From a virus: a DNA stretch of 37,719 nt. The position numbers were made by a program, and so were the translations under genes. This document shows positions 29,811 to 36,972 of the stretch, in pieces (the stretch's first letter is position 1; every line of letters begins with the position of its first letter). The notes beneath the pieces were generated by a model. That model did not search any database and was not told where the DNA came from. It saw nothing but the letters and a program-made list of their open reading frames with translations. The stretch is taken from the IMG/VR virus record IMGVR_UViG_3300036978_000587, positions 1 to 37,719 of that record, one strand, 5' to 3'.

Positions 29811-29839
29811 TTCCGAATCCAGCCGCAAAGGACAAGACC

Positions 29840-30709
29840 ATGAAAATCACAGCTACTATCGAATCCAAAATCGCACTGGCCGCCGGCAAGAGCGTCGCGG
29901 GGAAACAGGAGATGGATCTGGATGTCGCGCTACTCACGGATGCAGAGCGCGCGCTGCTGGGCCAGGTGTCCGCCTCCCGGCCAGACGGCCTGGAAATCTG
30001 CCACTACCAGCATATCGCGCACGATATGCCAGCCCTCGAACTAGAGAGCCTCCGCGCATATCTCGCGCGGATCTCCGCCAAGCAGGCAGCGGAGGCGGCG
30101 CGCAAAACAGAGTGCTGCCAAGAGCTGCGCAGGCGCGTCCTGGCTGGTGATCTGCCAAATGAGCTGTCCGTGGGCTACGGCAGCGGGCACAGCACATCCT
30201 ACGATCAGTGGAAGGAGCTGATAGCGATGGAGCAGACGCAGGCACTGCTGGCCGCAGACGCCCAAGCCGCCGCCGACAGCGCCGCCGCGCGCAAAGCCGC
30301 CGCCGACAAGGACGCCGCCGACAAAGCCGCCGCTGAGGCCGCCGCCCGCGACGAGATGCTCGCCTGGATCGCCGCCCACGGCAGCCCCCGCCTACGCCGC
30401 TGCGTCGCCGAGGGCATCGAGTGCCGCGCCGCCTACCGCGACGAGCGCCTCGCCGTGGATCGCCCCGGCTGGCGCTGGTACGAGGCCGTCCGCGGCGAGT
30501 TCGACGCCCCCCGCAACCCACCCGAGGACGCCTTCGCGCAACTCGACGCCGCGCGCAAGACCTCCCCCGACGCGCAACTCGGCTGGCACACCGCCGACGA
30601 AGAGACGGACAACGAGACCGGCGACGTGACCGCCGACGCGTGGCAGGGCTACATCGCCCACGCCGAGTTCCTGGGTCGCACCATCATCCTCGGCGGCCCG
30701 CAAGAGTAA
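29840..30709 (+). CDS. Unknown Ala-rich coiled-coil protein (289 aa)
   Basis: The start at MKITATIESKIALAAGKSVA has AAAGGA 8 nt upstream; the longer frame begins inside the terminator loop and is rejected. The N-terminal domain is mixed alpha/beta. Residues about 145-175 are a pure Ala/Asp/Lys coiled coil (AARKAAADKDAADKAAAEAA). The C-terminal part is Trp/acidic (GWRWYEAVRGEFDAP, ETDNETGDVTADAW). Composition is strongly C-rich at codon third positions, as in the right-arm late genes. No family is recognised. Confidence 0.75.
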   Translation: MKITATIESKIALAAGKSVAGKQEMDLDVALLTDAERALLGQVSASRPDGLEICHYQHIAHDMPALELESLRAYLARISAKQAAEAARKTECCQELRRRVLAGDLPNELSVGYGSGHSTSYDQWKELIAMEQTQALLAADAQAAADSAAARKAAADKDAADKAAAEAAARDEMLAWIAAHGSPRLRRCVAEGIECRAAYRDERLAVDRPGWRWYEAVRGEFDAPRNPPEDAFAQLDAARKTSPDAQLGWHTADEETDNETGDVTADAWQGYIAHAEFLGRTIILGGPQE

Positions 30710-30764
30710 CCAAACCACCGCGCGCCGGACGTCCACGGCGCAAACACAAAACGAGGATACGCCC

Positions 30765-31160
30765 ATGCGAGTAACATGCACCACCTGCGGAGAGCAAGAC
30801 AGCGTACGCGATATTACGATCCCCACTCAACACGACGGACTGATTTTTTTGGCCGACGAAGCCCCATTCCAAGGCGCACGCTATGCGCGTCTCGACCTGG
30901 CCCGGCGCCGGGTAGTAAGCTGGCACGAAAGTTACCCGACTCCCGCGTACCGCGAGTGCGGATCGCACAAGACCATGCGCAAGCATTACGAGGCAAAATA
31001 CGGCGCCTTGACCGACTCCGGCCAGTTTATTTTTGTGGACGGAAAACTTTTTGACTGCGAAATACGGACGCAGAAAAAGACCTATGTGTACTCGCTCTTT
31101 GGCGGCCACACCAAGACCAATGGCGGCCGTAAATATGACGAAAAAGGGCAACTGCGATAG
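30765..31160 (+). CDS. Unknown Cys-bearing protein (131 aa)
   Basis: Begins MRVTCTTCGEQDSVRDITIP, with a CxxC and further Cys at about 65 and 97. The rest is mixed, with VSWHESYPTPAYRECG and a C-terminal YVYSLFGGHTKTNGGRKY. A metal-binding fold is possible. A strong terminator follows the stop, so this gene ends a transcription unit of two genes. No family is recognised. Confidence 0.7.
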   Translation: MRVTCTTCGEQDSVRDITIPTQHDGLIFLADEAPFQGARYARLDLARRRVVSWHESYPTPAYRECGSHKTMRKHYEAKYGALTDSGQFIFVDGKLFDCEIRTQKKTYVYSLFGGHTKTNGGRKYDEKGQLR

Positions 31161-31177
31161 TTAGCTCAATGCCCCAC

Positions 31178-31210
31178 GGCCGCCCGTCCCCCGGGCGGCC
31201 TTTTCTTTTT
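31178..31210 (+). terminator. Strong Rho-independent terminator
   Basis: GGCCGCCCG (31178-31186), a 5-nt loop and CGGGCGGCC (31192-31200) make a perfect 9-bp stem, followed by TTTTCTTTTT. It separates the 29840-31160 genes from the lysis and packaging genes, which therefore need their own promoter or antitermination. Confidence 0.92.
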
Positions 31211-31260
31211 CCGTTCTTCCGTTTTCCGTTCTTCCGTCTTTCCGTTCTTCCGTCGCGCAT
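31211..31260. repeat. TTCCGTTC/TTCCGTCT simple repeat spacer
   Basis: Imperfect repeats of CCGTTCTTCCGT fill the stretch after the terminator. The same motif, on either strand, occurs at 12842-12868, 18757-18780, 19908-19930, 26513-26548 and 29539-29572. No gene and no clear promoter were seen between 31161 and 31318. Confidence 0.85.
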
Positions 31261-31318
31261 CCTTTCACATCATTCCTTCCGCGCGCGCCCCGCGCGTCGT
31301 CTGCGGCATACTCTCCGC

Positions 31319-31609
31319 ATGACACCAACCACCCTCCTGCTTTTCGGCCTCATCATCCTCCTTTCGGCCACCGCGCTCGTGCTCTCCTCCGTCGCGCTAA
31401 TGCAAACCAAAGCCCTCTGGTCGGCCCTCAAGCGGCACGAAACCGATTGCCGTAGCACCGACGAAGAGCTTTTCCGCGAACTGCGCAAACAGTTCGATAG
31501 CCTCAATAAAGTCCAACAAGATATTCTCACTGGTATTTCCCGCCTCGAAGGCATAGACGAAGCGCAACGCCGCATCACCCAGGGAGGTTCGCGCAAGCAT
31601 GGACTCTAG
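31319..31609 (+). CDS. Small membrane protein with coiled coil, lysis-cassette position (96 aa)
   Basis: The N-terminal transmembrane helix (TLLLFGLIILLSATALVL) is followed by a polar helical tail (LWSALKRHETDCRSTDEELF, LRKQFDSLNKVQQDILTGIS). This topology fits an i-spanin or a class II/III holin. It overlaps the patatin gene by 11 nt, so co-translation is likely. Confidence 0.7.
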   Translation: MTPTTLLLFGLIILLSATALVLSSVALMQTKALWSALKRHETDCRSTDEELFRELRKQFDSLNKVQQDILTGISRLEGIDEAQRRITQGGSRKHGL

Positions 31610-32426
31610 GCGCATACTCTTCTGCAGGTCCGGCGGCGGACTCCCAGGCCTCGACATCCACATCGGGATCTGGGCGGCGCTGCATTCCTGCGGCGTGCAC
31701 GCCACGCACTGCCACGGCACCAGCGCCGGGGCGATCATCTCAGCACTCGACTCTGCCGAGTGGTCCCATAAAGCCGCCGAGGAGCTGATCCGTAGTTTTG
31801 CCAGCGATGACGTGGTAGACCACCGCACGCTCTGGCGCCTGCGCGCCGCGTTCCTCGCCAACATCTGTAGCGGCGACGCCGTACTCGATCTGCTACACAA
31901 GCACCTGCCAGTCACATGGGCGGCCTATGACAAGCCGCTCTCCTGCTGGGCCACTCAAGCCGGCACTAGCCGCCGCATCAACGCCTTCCGCCCCACCATC
32001 GCCCACGATCCTGCCGAGGCCATTGCCATGTCCAGCCGGATACCAGCGGTCTTTCCTCCTATAGAGGGTGTGGACGGACTCTACTACGTGGACGGCGGCA
32101 TGCGCCACAACCTACCGCTGCCGGCAGACTGGCAGAGTTACGACGAGGTGTGGCTCCTGATCGCCTCTGGCGCGCCTGGCGACACCCAGCCGGCCAACAC
32201 CACCATCGGCAATCTTCTACGCGTTTTTCGGCACCTGATGGCAGACCAGATACTCGACGTGCTGGAGGAAGTCCAGGACGCCAAAAACGTGCGCGTGGTA
32301 TGGCCGCGGCTGCCCACGCCGTCCATGCTGGAATTTGACCATGGCTTGATAGACAAAGCCTATACCGAGGCTTTGCGGCAGATTCAGTTTCCAGTTGCCC
32401 CCAAAAAGGAGCATGCCGATGAATAG
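31599..32426 (+). CDS. Patatin-like phospholipase in the lysis position (275 aa)
   Basis: The oxyanion-hole loop GGGLPG (residues 12-17), the nucleophile elbow GTSAG (Ser42) and the DGG motif (Asp165) are all present, the Ser-Asp dyad of patatins. These hydrolyse phospholipids or lysophospholipids. The gene is flanked by two small membrane genes and followed by gp26-, gp27- and gp28-position genes, exactly where Mu carries lys. No peptidoglycan hydrolase is recognisable anywhere in the element. It may act in lysis, though a defence or virulence role is possible. Confidence 0.88.
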   Translation: MDSRRILFCRSGGGLPGLDIHIGIWAALHSCGVHATHCHGTSAGAIISALDSAEWSHKAAEELIRSFASDDVVDHRTLWRLRAAFLANICSGDAVLDLLHKHLPVTWAAYDKPLSCWATQAGTSRRINAFRPTIAHDPAEAIAMSSRIPAVFPPIEGVDGLYYVDGGMRHNLPLPADWQSYDEVWLLIASGAPGDTQPANTTIGNLLRVFRHLMADQILDVLEEVQDAKNVRVVWPRLPTPSMLEFDHGLIDKAYTEALRQIQFPVAPKKEHADE

Positions 32427-32727
32427 TCTCGCCATCGCAACCTGGCTAATTAAGTCCCTGTTAGGCTCGCACAACGGCACGATCAGCCAGTGCTCAGGCA
32501 CGCTCGCGCGGGCCGCGCTGATTGGCTTTGGTGTACACTCCGCCACTGTCGGCGACAGCGAAATCGAAATGCTATCCGGCAAGCTCGTGGCAGGTGTCGG
32601 GATCGCACTTGGGCTGGCCCATAAACTATGGGAAAAGCACGGCGCCGCGATCCGTCTGCGTCTCGACGCCTGGATAAACCGCCGCGCCTTGCCGCCGGGA
32701 GCGGGACCGGCCACAAAAACACCGTAA
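32419..32727 (+). CDS. Small holin-like protein in the lysis cassette (102 aa)
   Basis: The start at MNSLAIATWLIKSLLGSHNG (32419) has AGGAG 7 nt upstream and overlaps the patatin stop as ATGAATAG; an ATG six bases earlier is too close to the Shine-Dalgarno. One or two moderately hydrophobic helices (ARAALIGFGVH, LVAGVGIALGLAHKLW) are followed by a basic C-terminus, as in small phage holins. The hydrophobicity is marginal, so the holin call is based on neighbours. Confidence 0.6.
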   Translation: MNSLAIATWLIKSLLGSHNGTISQCSGTLARAALIGFGVHSATVGDSEIEMLSGKLVAGVGIALGLAHKLWEKHGAAIRLRLDAWINRRALPPGAGPATKTP

Positions 32728-32758
32728 ACCAAGCAAAAACCACCCAAAGGACTTACCT

Positions 32759-33046
32759 ATGGCCACCGAACTAACCGCCCTTGAACGCGAAGAATTGCGC
32801 ATGGTAGTGCTCGGCTACCTGGCCCCCCGCAACCCCGGCGCTTTCACCGCCGCGCAGATCGCTCCGATCCTGCGCCGCCGCCGCGCCGTAGACTTCCCCT
32901 TCGCAGACCAGGATGTTCTCGGCGCCCTTTCTTTCCTTTCCGACAAAAAATGGGCCGTCTCTGTTTCCTCCGACTTCGGCATTTCCGAATCCTTCCGCGT
33001 CACCGCCGACGGCATTCTGGAAGCCGAGCGCCGCGGCCTCTGCTGA
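32759..33046 (+). CDS. Winged-helix-like protein, Mu gp26 position (95 aa)
   Basis: MATELTALEREELRMVVLGY, then AFTAAQIAPILRRR and DVLGALSFLSDKKWAVSVS fit a small winged-helix fold. It lies between the lysis cassette and gp27, where Mu has short genes of unknown function. DNA binding in packaging is possible. Confidence 0.7.
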   Translation: MATELTALEREELRMVVLGYLAPRNPGAFTAAQIAPILRRRRAVDFPFADQDVLGALSFLSDKKWAVSVSSDFGISESFRVTADGILEAERRGLC

Positions 33047-33080
33047 TCCCCCTCCGCTTTCCTTATATAGGAGTACTCCC

Positions 33081-33707
33081 ATGCCCCGAGCCAGACGCGG
33101 AAAGATTGCGAAGTTGCCGGCGAACATCCGCGCGGAAGTCAACCGCCGCTTGCACGACGGCCAACCCGCCGGCCAGATCCTACCCTGGCTAAACAACCTC
33201 TCCCCCGTGCGCACGATCCTCACGGCCCAGTTCGACGGTGCCGACATCAATGACCAGAACCTGACCGAGTGGCGCCAAGGCGGATACCTAGACTGGCTGG
33301 AAGAGCGCGAGCGCCTCGACGCCCTCAAAGAGCTTTCCCTTTTCGCCTCCGACGCCGTTCGTGCCGGCGGCAGCCTGGCCGACGGCGCCGCCGCCGTGGC
33401 CGCCGGGCGCCTGATCTCCGCGATCGATGGCTCCGACGACGAACAACTCCTCAAACTTTCCTCTGCCATTGCCAGCCTGCGTGGCGGCGACCTGGAAGTC
33501 AAGCGCGTCAAACTCCAGGAAGCCAAGGTTAAGCAAGACGAACGCAAACTCGTCTTTGAAGAAAAACGTTGGCGTATGCGCACCACCGAGCTTGTCCTGG
33601 CTCAGCTCAAAGACTCCGAAACCATGCGCCTCGTCGCCCAACCAGGCCTCGACAACGACGCCAAGATTCAACTCCTCGGCAAACGCCTATTCGGAGAAGA
33701 CTGGTAA
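33081..33707 (+). CDS. gp27: Small terminase-like protein, Mu gp27/DUF3486 family (208 aa)
   Basis: AGGAG lies 8 nt before ATG 33081. The opening (MPRARRGKIAKLPANIRAEV, then NRRLHDGQPAGQILPWLN) is the DNA-binding N-terminus of the DUF3486 family. The coiled-coil middle is Lys/Glu-rich (VKRVKLQEAKVKQDERKLVF) and the end is KRLFGEDW. It is followed by the large terminase, as in Mu, and probably chooses phage ends for packaging. Confidence 0.88.
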   Translation: MPRARRGKIAKLPANIRAEVNRRLHDGQPAGQILPWLNNLSPVRTILTAQFDGADINDQNLTEWRQGGYLDWLEERERLDALKELSLFASDAVRAGGSLADGAAAVAAGRLISAIDGSDDEQLLKLSSAIASLRGGDLEVKRVKLQEAKVKQDERKLVFEEKRWRMRTTELVLAQLKDSETMRLVAQPGLDNDAKIQLLGKRLFGEDW

Positions 33708-33746
33708 CCGCGCCGCGAGCGCAGCGAAGCAAGCCACCACCCACCC

Positions 33747-35378
33747 ATGTCCGATCTCCTCACAATGCGCGCCGGCCAACGCCGCTTCATGAAGCTGGTA
33801 GACGAATACCGGCTCGTGGCCTTCCTCGCGCGTCGCCAGTACGGCAAGACCACCACCTTTGCCCGCATTGCCCTGCGCAAGATGCTACGTCACAAAAACC
33901 ACACCGTCATCTTTGGCTCCGCCAAACTCAACCTCTCCCGCGAAATCGCCCGCAAAGAGTCCGAGATTCTCCAGGCCGCCATCCGCGCCATCATCGCGGA
34001 GACCTCGCGCGACGGCGCCGAGGTCGTCACCGTCAACGACATCCAGACCGGCAAGCGCCCCGACAAGCTCACCCCCGACGACTTTGCCGACCTCTTCGAG
34101 GCCCAGCGCCTGGAGTTCCGCCTCTACCACGACCGTGGCACATACTCGCGTACCAAGATCATCGCTCTTCGCCCCGACGCCGTCGGCGAAACCGGCGACC
34201 TTATGGCCGATGAAATCGGCCGTATTGGCAACTGGCGCGAAGTCTGGGAAGCCATTTCCCCTATCATCGCATCCAACCCTGAGTTTCGCCTCTGCATCGC
34301 CACCACGCCCCCGCCAGACGACACCCACTACAGCTTCGAAATGCTCTCCCCCCCCGTCGGCACCATCTTTTCCCCCAGCAAATCCGGCAACATCTACCGT
34401 TCCGACTTCGGCGTCCACGTCCTCCGCCTCGACGCCGCCGACGCATACCTCGACGGCGTCCCCGTCTACGACATGGATACCGGCGCCCCCCTCACTCCCG
34501 ACGAAGCCCGCAGTCGCGACCCCGACAAGGATGCATGGGATCGCAACTACGGCTGCAAATTCGTACTCGGTGGCACCGGCGCTTGCGGCCTGATGCAGCT
34601 CGACACCGCCCAGCATCGCGGCATCGGCACCACCGTATTTGCCAACATCTCCTGCGACGAAGATTTCGACTCCGCCTTGGCCGCCATGCGTCCCATCCTT
34701 GGCCCCGGCAAGGTCGGCATCGGCGTGGACGTTGCCACCACCACCGGCGGCGTCTCCAACCCCACCGCCGTCACCATCGCCGAGCAGGTTGGTGTTGATT
34801 ACATCGCCCGCGCCATCCTGATCTGGAAAACCGCCGATCCGGACGTAGCCAACGACCGCATCAAACGCATTGTCCAGACCGTAGCCATCCGCCCCGCCGG
34901 CGGCCGTGCCCGCCGTCTATGCGTAGACGCCACCAGCGAGCGCTACTTTGCTGTTTCCCTGCGCAAACTGCTGGCCGGCCTGGTGCCCGTCGAACTTGTC
35001 ATCGCCAGCGTCACCGTAGATCGCCCTGGCTACGGATCACTCACCCTCAAACAGATTCTCGGCACCAACGCCATAGACGTTCTCGACAACAACCGCCTTA
35101 CCCTTCCCCAAGACCGCTACGTCCGCGCTGACTGGCGCCTCGTCAAAAAAGAAAAAGGCATGCTCTATTGCGATCCCGACCCAGACGGCAAGCACGGCGA
35201 CACCTTCGACTCCACCAAACTTGCCATTCACGCCCTGGCATCCAAGGCCGGCGTGGCCTGCATCGACATTACCGTCGGCATCGGGACCGACATCATGCAC
35301 ACACAACACCGCGATCCGCGTCACATCGAGACATGGATCGACGACAACGCGACGCGCGAGCGGCGCATGGCGGGCTAA
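33747..35378 (+). CDS. gp28: Large terminase subunit, Mu gp28 family (543 aa)
   Basis: The ATPase has a modified Walker A ARRQYGKTT (residues about 28-36) and an acidic GDLMADEIGRIG near 155. The C-terminal RNase H-like nuclease is marked by VGIGVDVATTTGGVSNPTAV and LCVDATSERY, with a further LAIHALAS motif. It powers headful packaging. The stop is 2 nt before the portal start. A partial REP-like copy sits between it and gp27. Confidence 0.93.
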   Translation: MSDLLTMRAGQRRFMKLVDEYRLVAFLARRQYGKTTTFARIALRKMLRHKNHTVIFGSAKLNLSREIARKESEILQAAIRAIIAETSRDGAEVVTVNDIQTGKRPDKLTPDDFADLFEAQRLEFRLYHDRGTYSRTKIIALRPDAVGETGDLMADEIGRIGNWREVWEAISPIIASNPEFRLCIATTPPPDDTHYSFEMLSPPVGTIFSPSKSGNIYRSDFGVHVLRLDAADAYLDGVPVYDMDTGAPLTPDEARSRDPDKDAWDRNYGCKFVLGGTGACGLMQLDTAQHRGIGTTVFANISCDEDFDSALAAMRPILGPGKVGIGVDVATTTGGVSNPTAVTIAEQVGVDYIARAILIWKTADPDVANDRIKRIVQTVAIRPAGGRARRLCVDATSERYFAVSLRKLLAGLVPVELVIASVTVDRPGYGSLTLKQILGTNAIDVLDNNRLTLPQDRYVRADWRLVKKEKGMLYCDPDPDGKHGDTFDSTKLAIHALASKAGVACIDITVGIGTDIMHTQHRDPRHIETWIDDNATRERRMAG

Positions 35379-35380
35379 TC

Positions 35381-36862
35381 ATGAAATTTTCCAACCTCCT
35401 AGACTTTCTTCGTCCACGCACGCGCGTGGATAACAGCCGTGAGCAGCCATCCATGGCGTCTGAAATCGATGCCAATGTGCTCTACAACGCCATCACCATG
35501 GCCGAACAACAAGGTCGCACTCGCGAACTATTCTCCCTGTACCGCGACATGCTCGTCTCCGACGGCCACGCCCAGAGCGAATTTGCCAAGCGCAAACTCG
35601 CAGTCATTAACGAACCCTTCCTTGTATTGCCCTTCGACAAAAAAAACGCGCAAGATATTCAAACTGCACAAGCCGTCGAGGCCGCCATTGCCGACGCTGA
35701 CGACCTTGTACGCTCGTGGTCGCACATGCTCGACTCTTCCCTTTACCCTATCTCTGTAGTCGAAAAAGTCTTTACTGTCGATGCCGGCGGAACCTTTCGA
35801 CTTGCCCGCTTAGTCCCGGTCCCTCACACCCTCCTGGATTTTCAATCTGGCGTGCTGAAAATTCGTGACGGACTCGACCCAGAAAACAACGAAAAAGCTG
35901 CTATTGCAGACCCAGACCACTACATCGTTCACCGCGGCAACTTGATGTCTCTTCCAGATCAATGGGGCGGCCCGATGCGTTCGGTTTTATTCTGGTGGTT
36001 ACTCTCCACATGCAACCGTGGCTGGTGGTCGCGCTTCCTGGAAAAGTACGGTGCTCCCTTCATTGTTGGGAAATACGATCCAAACGACGACGCCAGCAAA
36101 ACTATCCTTGAACGCGCCTTCCGTTCTTGTTGCCGACTCGGAGGTCTGGTAGTCACCAACGAAACGGAAATCGAACTAAAGCAAGCCGCCGCTGGAGACA
36201 CCGGTTCAGCTTTCAACGCCTTTCACGACATTTGCAACCGCGAAAAATCCAAGATCATTATCGGCCAAACCCTTTCCGCCGAAGCCAGCGCTTTAGGCCT
36301 CGGAGGTTCCGGCGCTGCCACCACGCAAGAGACTGTCCGTGCAGACATTCGCCGCTTTGACGCGCTCTCCCTGTCGGCCACCATTACCAAACACTTGTTC
36401 GTTCAAATCTGTCGCATTAATCGGCTGACTGGTCGCGTTCCCAAGGCTCAGTTCGGCACACTCCAAAATCAAACTCAAGCCGATGCTATGGCCTCCATGC
36501 TCCAGAAGCTGAAAGGTGCCGGCATCGAAATTGACGACTCTGGCTTTTCCGATCTGTCCGACCTTGCCGGCATGCCGTTACGCAGATCTGTTTCTATCGG
36601 TCCTGTTACTCCGTTTTCAGTTTCAGCCAGTCAATCGTCAAATATAGATTCAGTAGCACATAATGCTGCACCGGATCTTGCGCGCGCGTTTCGCGGGTCG
36701 CATGCGGAGATTGCGCGCATCATCCGCGAGTCATCATCAGCGACCGAGTGCCAACAACGTCTCACTGTTTTTTCTGCGTCTATGCGCCCCGGCCAAGCCG
36801 CCGAAATCCTTGAATCTGGCCTTACCGCCTACGCCGCAAACGGTCTTGTCCGACCCTTTTAG
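35381..36862 (+). CDS. gp29: Portal protein, Mu gp29/DUF935 family (493 aa)
   Basis: MKFSNLLDFLRPRTRVDNSR opens the gene; the longer frame that begins inside the terminase gene is rejected. The family core is WGGPMRSVLFWWLLSTCNRG, then RFLEKYGAPFIVGKYDPNDD and KIIIGQTLSAEASALG. The C-terminal part (residues about 430-493) is extra, ending LESGLTAYAANGLVRPF. It is the last gene of the right arm, and its final codons overlap the right terminal repeat. F, its partner in Mu, is on the other arm. Confidence 0.93.
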   Translation: MKFSNLLDFLRPRTRVDNSREQPSMASEIDANVLYNAITMAEQQGRTRELFSLYRDMLVSDGHAQSEFAKRKLAVINEPFLVLPFDKKNAQDIQTAQAVEAAIADADDLVRSWSHMLDSSLYPISVVEKVFTVDAGGTFRLARLVPVPHTLLDFQSGVLKIRDGLDPENNEKAAIADPDHYIVHRGNLMSLPDQWGGPMRSVLFWWLLSTCNRGWWSRFLEKYGAPFIVGKYDPNDDASKTILERAFRSCCRLGGLVVTNETEIELKQAAAGDTGSAFNAFHDICNREKSKIIIGQTLSAEASALGLGGSGAATTQETVRADIRRFDALSLSATITKHLFVQICRINRLTGRVPKAQFGTLQNQTQADAMASMLQKLKGAGIEIDDSGFSDLSDLAGMPLRRSVSIGPVTPFSVSASQSSNIDSVAHNAAPDLARAFRGSHAEIARIIRESSSATECQQRLTVFSASMRPGQAAEILESGLTAYAANGLVRPF

Positions 36863-36894
36863 TTTTTGTCCCACTACCCTTTCCATCTATTTTG
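36852..36894 (-). repeat. Right-end transposase-binding-like repeat (inverted partner at 92-134)
   Basis: Read on the minus strand, CAAAAT, AAAGGGT and AAAAGGGTC occur with the same spacing as in the left-end copy. The first bases lie inside the portal coding region. A further CAAAATAGAG near 36957-36966 may be an extra outer half-site, 72 bp further out. Confidence 0.7.
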
Positions 36895-36972
36895 CAACAC
36901 ATCCCCTCTTTTTTTTCAAAAACTCTCTGTTTAGCCAGTCTTTTAAACTAATTCAACTCTATTTTGGCCTAA

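Larger units (their letters stand above)
92..36894. mobile_element. Mu-like transposable prophage (minimum extent between inverted terminal repeats)
   Basis: The element holds a MuA-type transposase, a MuB-type ATPase, Gam, Mu-type small and large terminase, portal, F, G, I protease and T capsid genes, then tail genes. Its limits are set by a 43-nt imperfect inverted repeat at both ends, the expected form of transposase-binding sites. The true termini must lie outside these repeats. On the right they could be at a CA dinucleotide near 36899-36901 or as far out as 36975. On the left they lie upstream of 92. No convincing 5-bp target duplication was found by eye, so the coordinates are a minimum extent. 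Confidence 0.85.

Noticed and set aside
29786-29839. N-terminal extension of the gene at 29840
   Set aside because: It would start with GTG inside the terminator loop. AAAGGA before 29840 decides the start.
34264-34616. Minus-strand ORFs under the terminase gene
   Set aside because: Their composition is the mirror of C-rich third positions. The plus-strand protein is clearly homologous to Mu gp28.
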